A DNA stretch of 64,000 bases, from contig OX030955.1 in assembly GCA_943735955.1 (NCBI GenBank), positions 62,001 to 126,000 of the forward strand, given 5' to 3'. Below the pieces are notes generated by a model. The model did no database searches. It was not told where the DNA came from and saw only the letters and a program-made list of their open reading frames with translations. Shown piece after piece: positions 23,781-38,348 of this stretch (positions within the stretch are counted from its first letter, which is position 1; each line of letters opens with the position of its first letter). The DNA is from Piscicola geometra (lineage: Eukaryota > Annelida > Clitellata > Hirudinida > Piscicolidae). The position numbers and the translations under genes are program-made.

Positions 23781-26700
23781 GATCGATGAAGACGATGAAG
23801 ACGGTGAAGACGATGAAGACGGTGAAGACGATGAAGACGGTGAAGACGATGAAGACGATGAAGACGGTGAAGACGATGAAGACGGTGAAGACGATGAAGA
23901 CGGTGAAGACGATGAAGACGGTGAAGACGATGAAGACGGTGAAGACGATGAAGACGATGAATACGATGAAGACGATGAAGACGGTGAAGACGATGAAGAC
24001 GGTGAAGACGATGAAGACGGTGAAGACGATGAAGACGGTGAAGACGATGAAGACGGTGAAGACGATGAAGTCGGTGAAGACGGTGAAGACGATCGATGAA
24101 GACGATGAAGACGGTGAAGACGGTGAAGACGAACGATGAAAACGATGAAGACGGTGAAGACGATGAAGACGATGAAAACGGTGAAGACGATGAAGACGGT
24201 GAAGACGATGAAGACGGTGAAGACGGTGAAGACGATCGATGAAGACGATGAAGACGGTGAAGACGATGAAGACGGTGAAGACGATGAAGACGGTGAAGAC
24301 GATGAAGACGATGAAGACGGTGAAGACGATGAAGACGGTGAAGACGATGAAGACGGTGAAGACGATGAAGACGGTGAAGACGATGAAGACGGTGAAGACG
24401 GTGAAGACGATCGATGAAGACGATGAAGACGGTGAAGACGATGAAGACGGTGAAGACGATGAAGACGGTGAAGACGATGAAGACGATGAAGACGGTGAAG
24501 ACGGTGAAGACGATGAAGACGGTGAAGACGATGAAGACGGTGAAGACGATGAAGACGGTGAAGACGATGAAGACGGTGAAGACGATGAAGACGATGAAGA
24601 CGGTGAAGACGATGAAGACGGTGAAGACGATGAAGACGGTGAAGACGGTGAAGACGATGAAGACGGTGAAGACGATGAAGACGGTGAAGACGATGAAGAC
24701 GGTGAAGACGATGAAGACGGTGAAGACGATGAAGACGGTGAAGACGGTGAAGACGGTGAAGACGGTGAAGACGATGAAGACGGTGAAGACGGTGAAGACG
24801 ATGAAGACGGTGAAGACGATGAAGACGGTGAAGACGATGAAGACGATGAAGACGGTGAAGACGATGAAGACGGTGAAGACGATGAAGACGGTGAAGACGA
24901 TGAAGACGGTGAAGACGGTGAAGACGGTGAAGACGATGAAGACGGTGAAGACGATGAAGACGGTGAAGACGATGAAGACGGTGAAGACGGTGAAGACGAT
25001 GAAGACGATGAAGACGGTGAAGACGGTGAAGACGGTGAAGACGGTGAAGACGATGAAGACGGTGAAGACGATGAAGACGATGAAGACGATGAAGACGATG
25101 AAGACGGTGAAGACGATGAAGACAGTGAAAACGATGAAGACGGTGAAGACGATGAAAACGGCGAAGACGATGAAGACGGTGAAGACGATGAAGACGATGA
25201 AGACGATGAAGACGATGAAGACGAACGATGAAGACGATGAAGACGATGAAGACGGTGAAGACGGTGAAGACGATGAAGACGGTGAAGACGATGAAGACGG
25301 TGAAAACGATGAAGACGGTGAAGACGATGAAGACGGTGAAGACGGTGAAGACGATCGATGAAGACGATGAAGACGATGAAGACGGTGAAGACGATGAAGA
25401 CGGTGAAGACGATGAAGAGTGTGAAGACGGTGAAGACGAACGATGAAGACGATGAAGACGGTGAAGACGATGAAGACGGTGAAGACGATGAAGACGGTGA
25501 AGACGATGAAGACGGTGAAGACGATGAAGACGGTGAAGACGATGAAGACGGTGAAGACGATGAAGACGGTGAAGACGATGAAGACGGTGAAGACGATGAA
25601 GACGGTGAAAACTGTGAAGACGGTGAAGACGATGAAGACGGTGAAGACGATGAAGACGATGAAGACGGTGAAGACGATGAAGACGGTGAAGACGATGAAG
25701 ACGGTGAAGACGATGAAGACGGTGAAGACGATGAAGACGGTGAAGACGATGAAGACGGTGAAGACGATGAAGACGGTGAAGACGGTGAAGACGGTGAAGA
25801 CGATGAAGACGGTGAAGACGATGAAGACGGTGAAGACGATGAAGACGGTGAAGACGGTGAAGACGATGAAGACGATGAAGACGGTGAAGACGGTGAAGAC
25901 GGTGAAGACGGTGAAGACGATGAAGACGGTGAAGACGATGAAGACGATGAAGACGATGAAGACGATGAAGACGGTGAAGACGATGAAGACAGTGAAAACG
26001 ATGAAGACGGTGAAGACGATGAAAACGGTGAAGACGATGAAGACGGTGAAGACGATGAAGAGGATGAAGACGATGAAGACGATGAAGACGAACGATGAAG
26101 ACGGTGAAGACGGTGAAGACGGTGAAGACGGTGAAGACGATGAAGACGGTGAAGACGATGAAGACGGTGAAGACGATGAAGACGGTGAAGACGATGAAGA
26201 CGGTGAAGACGATGAAGACGGTGAAGACGATGAAGACGGTAAAGACGATGAAGACGGTGAAGACGATGAAGACGGTGAAGACGATGAAGACGGTGAAGAC
26301 GATGAAGACGGTGAAGACGGTGAAGACGATGAAGACGATGAAGACGGTGAAGACGGTGAAGACGATGAAGACGGTGAAGACGATGAAGACGGTAAAGACG
26401 ATGAAGACGGTGAAGACGATGAAGACGGTGAAGACGGTGAAGACGATCGATGAAGACGATGAAGACGATGAAGACGGTGAAGACGATGAAGACGGTGAAG
26501 ACGATGAAAAGTGTGAAGACGGTGAAGACGAACGATGAAGACGATGAAGACGGTGAAGACGATGAAGACGGTGAAGACGATGAAGACGGTGAAGACGATG
26601 AAGACGGTGAAGACGATGAAGACGGTGAAGACGATGAAGACGGTGAAAACTGTGAAGACGGTGAAGACGATGAAGACGGTGAAGACGATGAAGACGATGA

Positions 26701-29700
26701 AGACGGTGAAGACGATGAAGACGGTGAAGACGATGAAGACGGTGAAGACGATGAAGACGATGAAGACGGTGAAGACGATGAAGACGATGAAGACGGTGAA
26801 GACGATGAAGACGGTGAAGACGGTGAAGACGGTGAAGACGATGAAGACGGTGAAGACGAGGATGACGGTGAAGACGATGAAGACGGTGAAGACGGTGAAG
26901 ACGATGAAGACGATGAAGACGGTGAAGACGGTGAAGACGGTGAAGACGGTGAAGACGATGAAGACGGTGAAGACGATGAAGACGATGAAGACGATGAAGA
27001 CGATGAAGACGGTGAAGACGATGAAGACGATGAAGACGGTGAAGACGATGAAGACGATGAAGACGGTGGAGACGATGAAGACGGTGAAGACGAACGATGA
27101 ATGCGATGAAGACGGTGAAGACGATGAAGACGATGAAGACGATGAAGACGGTGAAGACGATGAAGACGGTGAAGACAGTGAAGACGGTGAAGACGGTGAA
27201 GACGATGAAGACGGTGAAGACGATGAAGAGTGTGAAGACGGTGAAGACGAACGATGAAGACGATGAAGACGGTGAAGACGATGAAGACGGTGAAGACGAT
27301 GAAGACGGTGAAGACGATGAAGACGGTGAAAACGATGAAGACGGTGAAGACGATGAAGACGGTGAAGACGATGAAGACGGTGAAAACTGTGAAGACGGTG
27401 AAGACGATGAAGACGGTGAAGACGATGAAGACGATGAAGACGGTGAAGACGATGAAGACGGTGAAGACGATGAAGACGGTGAAGACGATGAAGACGGTGA
27501 AGACGATGAAGACGGTGAAGACGATGAAGACGGTGAAGACGATGAAGACGGTGAAGACGGTGAAGACGGTGAAGACGATGAAGACGGTGAAGACGATGAA
27601 GACGGTGAAGACGATGAAGACGGTGAAGACGGTGAAGACGATGAAGACGGTGAAGACGGTGAAGACGGTGAAGACGGTGAAGACGGTGAAGACGATGAAG
27701 ACGGTGAAGACGATGAAGACGATGAAGACGATGAAGACGATGAAGACGGTGAAGACGATGAAGACAGTGAAAACGATGAAGACGGTGAAGACGATGAAAA
27801 CGGTGAAGACGATGAAGACGGTGAAGACGATGAAGACGATGAAGACGATGAAGACGATGAAGACGAACGATGAAGACGGTGAAGACGGTGAAGACGGTCA
27901 AGACGATGAAGACGGTGAAGACGATGAAGACGGTGAAGACGATGAAGACGGTGAAGACGGTGAAGACGATGAAGACGATGAAGACGGTGAAGACGGTGAA
28001 GACGGTAAAGACGATGAAGACGGTGAAGACGATGAAGACGGTGAAGACGATGAAGACGGTGAAGACGATGAAGACGGTGAAGACGGTGAAGACGATGAAG
28101 ACGATGAAGACGGTGAAGACGGTGAAGACGATGAAGACGGTGAAGACGATGAAGACGGTGAAGACGATGAAGACGGTGAAGACGATGAAGACGGTGAAGA
28201 CGGTGAAGACGATCGATGAAGACGATGAAGACGATGAAGACGGTGAAGACGATGAAGACGGTGAAGACGATGAAGAGTGTGAAGACGGTGAAGACGAACG
28301 ATGAAGACGATGAAGACGGTGAAGACGATGAAGACGGTGAAGACGATGAAGACGGTGAAGGCGATGAAGACGGTGAAGACGATGAAGACGGTGAAGACGA
28401 TGAAGACGGTGAAGACGATGAAGACGGTGAAAACTGTGAAGACGGTGAAGACGATGAAGACGGTGAAGACGATGAAGACGATGAAGACGGTGAAGACGAT
28501 GAAGACGGTGAAGACGATGAAGACGGTGAAGACGATGAAGACGGTGAAGACGATGAAGACGGTGAAGACGATGAAGACGGTGAAGACGATGAAGACGGTG
28601 AAGACGGTGAAGACGGTGAAGACGATGAAGACGGTGAAGACGATGAAGACGGTGAAGACGATGAAGACGGTGAAGACGGTGAAGACGATGAAGACGATGA
28701 AGACGGTGAAGACGGTGAAGACGGTGAAGACGGTGAAGACGATGAAGACGGTGAAGACGATGAAGACGATGAAGACGATGAAGACGATGAAGACGGTGAA
28801 GACGATGAAGACAGTGAAAACGATGAAGACGGTGAAGACGATGAAAACGGTGAAGACGATGAAGACGGTGAAGACGATGAAGACGATGAAGACGATGAAG
28901 ACGATGAAGACGAACGATGAAGACGATGAAGACGATGAAGACGGTGAAGACGGTGAAGACGATGAAGACGGTGAAGACGATGAAGGCGGTGAAGACGATG
29001 AAGACGGTGAAGACGATGAAGACGGTGAAGACGGTGAAGACGATCGATGAAGACGATGAAGACGATGAAGACGGTGAAGACGATGAAGACGGTGAAGACG
29101 ATGAAGAGTGTGAAGACGGTGAAGACGAACGATGAAGACGATGAAGACGGTGAAGACGATGAAGACGGTGAAGACGATGAAGACGGTGAAGACGATGAAG
29201 ACGGTGAAGACGATGAAGACGGTGAAGACGATGAAGACGGTGAAGACGATGAAGACGGTGAAAACTGTGAAGACGGTGAAGACGATGAAGACGGTGAAGA
29301 CGATGAAGACGATGAAGACGGTGAAGACGATGAAGACGGTGAAGACGATGAAGACGGTGAAGACGATGAAGACGGTGAAGACGATGAAGACGGTGAAGAC
29401 GATGAAGACGGTGAAGACGATGAAGACGGTGAAGACGGTGAAGACGGTGAAGACGATGAAGACGATGAAGACGGTGAAGACGATGAAGACGGTGAAGACG
29501 ATGAAGACGGTGAAGACGATGAAGACGGTGAAGACGATGAAGACGATGAAGACGGTGAAGACGGTGAAGACGATGAAGACGGTGAAGACGATGAAGACGG
29601 TGAAGACGGTGAAGACGATGAAGACGATGAAGACGGTGAAGACGGTGAAGACGGTGAAGACGGTGAAGACGATGAAGACGGTGAAGACGATGAAGACGAT

Positions 29701-32700
29701 GAAGACGATGAAGACGATGAAGACGGTGAAGACGATGAAGACAGTGAAAACGATGAAGACGGTGAAGACGATGAAAACGGTGAAGACGGTGAAGACGATG
29801 AAGACGATGAAGACGGTGAAGACGATGAAGACGGTGAAGACGATGAAGACGGTGAAGACGATGAAGACGGTGAAGACGATGAAGACGGTGAAGACGATGA
29901 AGACGGTGAAGACGATGAAGACGGTGAAGACGGTGAAGACGGTGAAGACGATGAAGACGGTGAAGACTATGAAGACGGTGAAGACGATGAAGACGGTGAA
30001 GACGGTGAAGACGATGAAGACGATGAAGACGGTGAAGACGGTGAAGACGGTGAAGACGGTGAAGACGATGAAGACGGTGAAGACGATGAAGACGATGAAG
30101 ACGATGAAGACGATGAAGACGGTGAAGACGATGAAGACGGTGAAGACGATGAAGACGGTGAAGACGGTGAAGACGAACGATGAAAACGATGAAGACGGTG
30201 AAGACGATGAAGACGATGAAAACGGTGAAGACGATGAAGACGGTGAAGACGATGAAGACGGTGAAGACGGTGAAGACGATCGATGAAGACGGTGAAGACG
30301 ATCGATGAAGACGATGAAGACGGTGAAGACGATGAAGACGGTGAAGACGATGAAGACGGTGAAGACGATGAAGACGATGAAGACGGTGAAGACGATGAAG
30401 ACGGTGAAGACGATGAAGACGGTGAAGACGATGAAGACGGTGAAGACGATGAAGACGGTGAAGACGGTGAAGACGATCGATGAAGACGATGAAGACGGTG
30501 AAGACGATGAAGACGGTGAAGACGATGAAGACGGTGAAGACGATGAAGACGATGAAGACGGTGAAGACGATGAAGACGGTGAAGACGATGAAGACGGTGA
30601 AGACGATGAAGACGGTGAAGACGATGAAGACGGTGAAGACGATGAAGACGATGAAGACGGTGAAGACGATGAAGACGGTGAAGACGATGAAGACGGTGAA
30701 GACGGTGAAGACGAACGATGAAGACGATGAAGACGGTGAAGACGATGAAGACGATGAAAACGGTGAAGACGATGAAGACGGTGAAGACGATGAAGACGGT
30801 GAAGACGGTGAAGACGATCGATGAAGACGATGAAGACGGTGAAGACGATGAAGACGGTGAAGACGATGAAGACGGTGAAGACGAACGATGAAGACGATGA
30901 AGACGGTGAAGACGATGAAGACGGTGAAGACGATAAAGACGGTGAAGACGGTGAAGACGGTGAAGACGGTGGAGACGATGAAGACGGTGAAGACCATGAA
31001 GACGATGAAGACGATGAAGACGATGAAGACGATGAAGACGATGAGGACGGTGAAGACGGTGGAGACGATGAAGACGGTGAAGACGATGAAGACGGTGAAG
31101 ACGATGAAGACGATGAAGACGGTGAAGACGATGAAGACGGTGAAGACGATGAAGACGATGAAGACGATGAAGACGGTGAAGACGATGAAGACGGTGAAGA
31201 CGATGAAGACGGTGAAGACGATGAAGACGGTGAAGACAATGAAGACGGTGAAGACGATGAAGACGGTAAAGACGATGAAGACGGTGAAGACGGTGAAGAC
31301 GATGAAGACGATGAAGACGGTGAAGACGGTGAAGACGGTGAAGACGGTGAAGACGATGAAGACGGTGAAGACGATGAAGACGGTGAAGACGATGAAGACG
31401 GTGAAGACGATGAAGACGGTGAAGACGGTGAAGACGAACGATGAAAACGATGAAGACGGTGAAGACGATGAAGACGATGAAAACGGTGAAGACGATGAAG
31501 ACGGTGAAGACGATGAAGACGGTGAAGACGGTGAAGACGATCGATGAAGACGGTGAAGACGATCGATGAAGACAATGAAGACGGTGAAGACGATGAAGAC
31601 GGTGAAGACGATGAAGACGGTGAAGACGATGAAGACGATGAAGACGGTGAAGACGATGAAGACGGTGAAGACGATGAAGACGGTGAAGACGATGAAGACG
31701 GTGAAGACGATGAAGACGGTGAAGACGGTGAAGACGATCGATGAAGACGATGAAGACGGTGAAGACGATGAAGACGGTGAAGACGATGAAGACGATGAAG
31801 ACGATGAAGACGATGAAGACGGTGAAGACGATGAAGACAGTGAAAACGATGAAGACGGTGAAGACGATGAAAACGGTGAAGACGATGAAGACGATGAAGA
31901 CGAACGATGAAGACGGTGAAGACGGTGAAGACGGTCAAGACGATGAAGACGGTGAAGACGATGAAGACGGTGAAGACGATGAAGACGGTGAAGACGGTGA
32001 AGACGATGAAGACGATGAAGACGGTGAAGACGGTGAAGACGGTAAAGACGATGAAGACGGTGAAGACGATGAAGACGGTGAAGACGATGAAGACGGTGAA
32101 GACGATGAAGACGGTGAAGACGGTGAAGACGATGAAGACGGTGAAGACGATGAAGACGGTGAAGACGGTGAAGACGATCGATGAAGACGATGAAGACGAT
32201 GAAGACGGTGAAGACGATGAAGACGGTGAAGACGATGAAGAGTGTGAAGACGGTGAAGACGAACGATGAAGACGATGAAGACGGTGAAGACGATGAAGAC
32301 GGTGAAGACGATGAAGACGGTGAAGGCGATGAAGACGGTGAAGACGATGAAGACGGTGAAGACGATGAAGACGGTGAAGACGATGAAGACGGTGAAAACT
32401 GTGAAGACGGTGAAGACGATGAAGACGGTGAAGACGATGAAGACGATGAAGACGGTGAAGACGATGAAGACGGTGAAGACGATGAAGACGGTGAAGACGA
32501 TGAAGACGGTGAAGACGATGAAGACGGTGAAGACGATGAAGACGGTGAAGACGATGAAGACGGTGAAGACGGTGAAGACGGTGAAGACGATGAAGACGGT
32601 GAAGACGATGAAGACGGTGAAGACGATGAAGACGGTGAAGACGGTGAAGACGATGAAGACGATGAAGACGGTGAAGACGGTGAAGACGGTGAAGACGGTG

Positions 32701-35700
32701 AAGACGATGAAGACGGTGAAGACGATGAAGACGATGAAGACGATGAAGACGATGAAGACGGTGAAGACGATGAAGACAGTGAAAACGATGAAGACGGTGA
32801 AGACGATGAAAACGGTGAAGACGATGAAGACGGTGAAGACGATGAAGACGATGAAGACGATGAAGACGATGAAGACGAACGATGAAGACGATGAAGACGA
32901 TGAAGACGGTGAAGACGGTGAAGACGATGAAGACGGTGAAGACGATGAAGACGGTGAAGACGATGAAGACGGTGAAGACGATGAAGACGGTGAAGACGGT
33001 GAAGACGATCGATGAAGACGATGAAGACGATGAAGACGGTGAAGACGATGAAGACGGTGAAGACGATGAAGAGTGTGAAGACGGTGAAGACGAACGATGA
33101 AGACGATGAAGACGGTGAAGACGATGAAGACGGTGAAGACGATGAAGACGGTGAAGACGATGAAGACGGTGAAGACGATGAAGACGGTGAAGACGATGAA
33201 GACGGTGAAGACGATGAAGACGGTGAAAACTGTGAAGACGGTGAAGACGATGAAGACGGTGAAGACGATGAAGACGATGAAGACGGTGAAGACGATGAAG
33301 ACGGTGAAGACGATGAAGACGGTGAAGACGATGAAGACGGTGAAGACGATGAAGACGGTGAAGACGATGAAGACGGTGAAGACGATGAAGACGGTGAAGA
33401 CGGTGAAGACGGTGAAGACGATGAAGACGATGAAGACGGTGAAGACGATGAAGACGGTGAAGACGATGAAGACGGTGAAGACGATGAAGACGGTGAAGAC
33501 GATGAAGACGATGAAGACGGTGAAGACGGTGAAGACGATGAAGACGGTGAAGACGATGAAGACGGTGAAGACGGTGAAGACGATGAAGACGATGAAGACG
33601 GTGAAGACGGTGAAGACGGTGAAGACGGTGAAGACGATGAAGACGGTGAAGACGATGAAGACGATGAAGACGATGAAGACGATGAAGACGGTGAAGACGA
33701 TGAAGACAGTGAAAACGATGAAGACGGTGAAGACGATGAAAACGGTGAAGACGGTGAAGACGATGAAGACGATGAAGACGGTGAAGACGATGAAGACGGT
33801 GAAGACGATGAAGACGGTGAAGACGATGAAGACGGTGAAGACGATGAAGACGGTGAAGACGATGAAGACGGTGAAGACGATGAAGACGGTGAAGACGGTG
33901 AAGACGGTGAAGACGATGAAGACGGTGAAGACTATGAAGACGGTGAAGACGATGAAGACGGTGAAGACGGTGAAGACGATGAAGACGATGAAGACGGTGG
34001 AAAGGTGAAGACGGTGAAGACGGTGAAGACGATGAAGACGGTGAAGACGATGAAGACGATGAAGACGATGAAGACGATGAAGACGGTGAAGACGATGAAG
34101 ACGGTGAAGACGATGAAGACGGTGAAGACGGTGAAGACGAACGATGAAAACGATGAAGACGGTGAAGACGATGAAGACGATGAAAACGGTGAAGACGATG
34201 AAGACGGTGAAGACGATGAAGACGGTGAAGACGGTGAAGACGATCGATGAAGACGGTGAAGACGATCGATGAAGACGATGAAGACGGTGAAGACGATGAA
34301 GACGGTGAAGACGATGAAGACGGTGAAGACGATGAAGACGATGAAGACGGTGAAGACGATGAAGACGGTGAAGACGATGAAGACGGTGAAGACGATGAAG
34401 ACGGTGAAGACGATGAAGACGGTGAAGACGGTGAAGACGATCGATGAAGACGATGAAGACGGTGAAGACGATGAAGACGGTGAAGACGATGAAGACGGTG
34501 AAGACGATGAAGACGATGAAGACGGTGAAGACGATGAAGACGGTGAAGACGATGAAGACGGTGAAGACGATGAAGACGGTGAAGACGATGAAGACGGTGA
34601 AGACGATGAAGACGATGAAGACGGTGAAGACGATGAAGACGGTGAAGACGATGAAGACGGTGAAGACGGTGAAGACGAACGATGAAGACGATGAAGACGG
34701 TGAAGACGATGAAGACGATGAAAACGGTGAAGACGATGAAGACGGTGAAGACGATGAAGACGGTGAAGACGGTGAAGACGATCGATGAAGACGATGAAGA
34801 CGGTGAAGACGATGAAGACGGTGAAGACGATGAAGACGGTGAAGACGAACGATGAAGACGATGAAGACGGTGAAGACGATGAAGACGGTGAAGACGATAA
34901 AGACGGTGAAGACGGTGAAGACGGTGAAGACGGTGGAGACGATGAAGACGGTGAAGACGATGAAGACGATGAAGACGATGAAGACGATGAAGACGATGAA
35001 GACGATGAGGACGGTGAAGACGGTGGAGACGATGAAGACGGTGAAGACGATGAAGACGGTGAAGACGATGAAGACGATGAAGACGGTGAAGACGATGAAG
35101 ACGGTGAAGACGATGAAGACGATGAAGACGATGAAGACGGTGAAGACGATGAAGACGGTGAAGACGATGAAGACGGTGAAGACGATGAAGACGGTGAAGA
35201 CAATGAAGACGGTGAAGACGATGAAGACGGTAAAGACGATGAAGACGGTGAAGACGGTGAAGACGATGAAGACGATGAAGACGGTGAAGACGGTGAAGAC
35301 GGTGAAGACGGTGAAGACGATGAAGACGGTGAAGACGATGAAGACGGTGAAGACGATGAAGACGGTGAAGACGATGAAGACGGTGAAGACGGTGAAGACG
35401 AACGATGAAAACGATGAAGACGGTGAAGACGATGAAGACGATGAAAACGGTGAAGACGATGAAGACGGTGAAGACGATGAAGACGGTGAAGACGGTGAAG
35501 ACGATCGATGAAGACGGTGAAGACGATCGATGAAGACAATGAAGACGGTGAAGACGATGAAGACGGTGAAGACGATGAAGACGGTGAAGACGATGAAGAC
35601 GATGAAGACGGTGAAGACGATGAAGACGGTGAAGACGATGAAGACGATGAAGACGATGAAGACGGTGAAGACGATGAAGACGGTGAAGACGGTGAAGACG

Positions 35701-37376
35701 ATCGATGAAGACGATGAAGACGGTGAAGACGATGAAGACGGTGAAGACGATGAAGACGGTGAAGACGATGAAGACGATGAAGACGGTGAAGACGATGAAG
35801 ACGGTGAAGACGATGAAGACGGTGAAGACGATGAAGACGGTGAAGACGATGAAGACGGTGAAGACGATGAAGACGATGAAGACGGTGAAGACGATGAAGA
35901 CGGTGAAGACGATGAAGACGGTGAAGACGGTGAAGACGAACGATGAAGACGATGAAGACGGTGAAGACGATGAAGACGATGAAAACGGTGAAGACGATGA
36001 AGACGGTGAAGACGATGAAGACGGTGAAGACGGTGAAGACGATCGATGAAGACGATGAAGACGGTGAAGACGATGAAGACGGTGAAGACGATGAAGACGG
36101 TGAAGACGAACGATGAAGACGATGAAGACGGTGAAGACGATGAAGACAGTGAAGACAATAAAGACGGTGAAGACGGTGAAGACGGTGAAGACGGTGGAGA
36201 CGATGAAGACGGTGAAGACGATGAAGACGATGAAGACGATGAAGACGATGAAGACGATGAGGACGGTGAAGACGGTGGAGACGATGAAGACGGTGAAGAC
36301 GATGAAGACGATGAAGACGGTGAAGACGATGAAGACGGTGAAGACGATGAAGACGATGAAGACGATGAAGACGGTGAAGACGATGAAGACGGTGAAGACG
36401 ATGAAGACGGTGAAGACGATGAAGACGGTGAAGACAATGAAGACGGTGAAGACGATGAAGACGGTAAAGACGATGAAGACGGTGAAGACGATGAAGACGG
36501 TGAAGACGATGAAGACGATGAAGACGATGAAGACGATGAAGACGAACGATGAAGACGGTGAAGACGGTGAAGACGGTGAAGACGGTGAAGACGATGAAGA
36601 CGATGAAGACGATGAAGACGATGAAGACGATGAAGACGATGAAGACGAACGATGAAGACGGTGAAGACGGTGAAGACGGTGAAGACGGTGAAGACGATGA
36701 AGACGATGAAGACGATGAAGACGATGAAAACGATGAAGACGAACAATGAAGACGATGAAAACGGTGAAGACGGTGAAGACGGTGAAGACGATGAAGACGA
36801 TAAAGACGGTGAAGACGAACGATGGAGACGATGAAGACGGTGAAGACGATGAAGACGGTGAAGACGATGAAGACGGTGAAGACGATGAAGACGGTGAAGA
36901 CGATGAAGACGGTGAAAACAATGAAAACGGTGAAGACGATGAAGACGGTGAAGACGATGAAGACGATGAAGACGATGAAGACGATGAAGACGAACGATGA
37001 AGACGAACGATGAAGACGGTGAAGACGGTGAAGACGGTGAAGACGATGAAGACGGTGAAGACGATGAAGACGGTGAAGACGATGAAGACGGTGAAGACGA
37101 TGAAGACGGTGAAGACGATGAAGACGGTAAAGACGATGAAGACGGTGAAGACGATGAAGACGGTGAAGACGATGAAGACGGTGAAGACGATGAAGACGGT
37201 GAAAATGGTGAAGACGGTGAAGACGATGAAGACGGTGAAGACGATGAAGACGGTGAAGACGATGAAGACGATGAAGACGGTGAAGACGATGAAGACGGTG
37301 AAGACGGTGAAGACGGTGAAGACGATGAAGACGATGAAGACGGTGAAGACGATGAAGACGGTGAAGACGAACGATG
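23781..37376 (+). repeat. Array domain II, with GATCGATG junctions
   Basis: The junction variant GACGATCGATGAAGAC first appears near 23781 and recurs until about 37920, often next to GGTGAAAACGATG. Domain I markers are interleaved up to about 33.2 kb. A short stretch near 36.5-37.0 kb reverts to GAACGATGAAG and GAACGATGGAGAC junctions as in domain I. The domain is dominated by a 3,965-bp duplication. Confidence 0.7.
27870..36050 (+). repeat. Large tandem duplication within the array, 3,965-bp period
   Basis: The junction pattern at 28216-31740 recurs at 32181-35705 block for block (28301/32266, 29047/33012, 30821/34785). The offset drops from 3,965 to 3,964 after about 34.0 kb, because copy 2 reads GGTGGAAAGGTGAAG where copy 1 has two regular monomers. 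3,965 = 9n + 4x17, matching 17 junctions counted. A nested 1,261-bp repeat (seven junctions) is present in both copies at 30305/31566 and 34269/35530. Confidence 0.85.
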
Positions 37377-38348
37377 AAGACGATGAAGACGGTGAAGACG
37401 GTGAAGAAGATGAAGACGATGAAGACGGTGAAGACGATGAAGACGGTGAAGACGATGAAGACGATGAAGACGGTGAAGACGATGAAGACGGTGAAGACGA
37501 TGAAGACGGTGAAGACGATGAAGACGGTGAAGACGATGGAGACGGTGAAGACGATGAAGACGGTGAAGACAATGAAGACGGTGAAGACGGTGAAGACGGT
37601 GAAGACGATGAAGACGGTGAAGACGATGAAGACGGTGAAGACGGTGAAGACGATGAAGACGATGAAGACGGTGAAGACGGTGAAGACGGTGAAGACGGTG
37701 AAGACGATGAAGACGGTGAAGACGATGAAGACGATGAAGACGATGAAGACGATGAAGACGGTGAAGACGATGAAGACGGTGAAGACGATGAAGACGGTGA
37801 AGACGGTGAAGACGAACGATGAAGACGATGAAGACGGTGAAGACGATGAAGACGATGAAAACGGTGAAGACGATGAAGACGGTGAAGACGATGAAGACGG
37901 TGAAGACGGTGAAGACGATCGATGAAGACGATGAAGACGGTGAAGACGATGAAGACGGTGAAGACGATGAAGACGGTGAAGACGATGAAGACGATGAAGA
38001 CGGTGAAAACGATGAAGACGGTGAAGACGATGAAGACGGTGAAGACGGTGAAGACGGTGAAGACGGTGAAGACGATGAAGACGATGAAGACGGTGAAGAC
38101 GGTGAAGACGGTGAAGACGGTGAAGACGATGAAGACGGTGAAGACGATGAAGACGATGAAGACGATGAAGACGATGCAGACGGTGAAGACGATGAAGACG
38201 GTGAAGACGAACGATGAAGACGATGAAGACGGTGAAGACGGTGAAGAAGATGAAGACGATGAAGACGGTGAAGACGATGAAGACGGTGAAGACGATGAAG
38301 ACGGTGAAGACGATGAAGACGATGAAGACGGTGAAGACGGTGTAGACG

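Noticed and set aside
7331..30997. A 7,888-codon open reading frame on the - strand, and other - strand ORFs of 350-3,751 codons
   Set aside because: They exist because the reverse complement of the monomer has no stop in any phase. The predicted proteins are Val-Phe, Ser and Leu-His-Arg tracts that change type at each 4-bp junction, with starts and stops set by random point changes.
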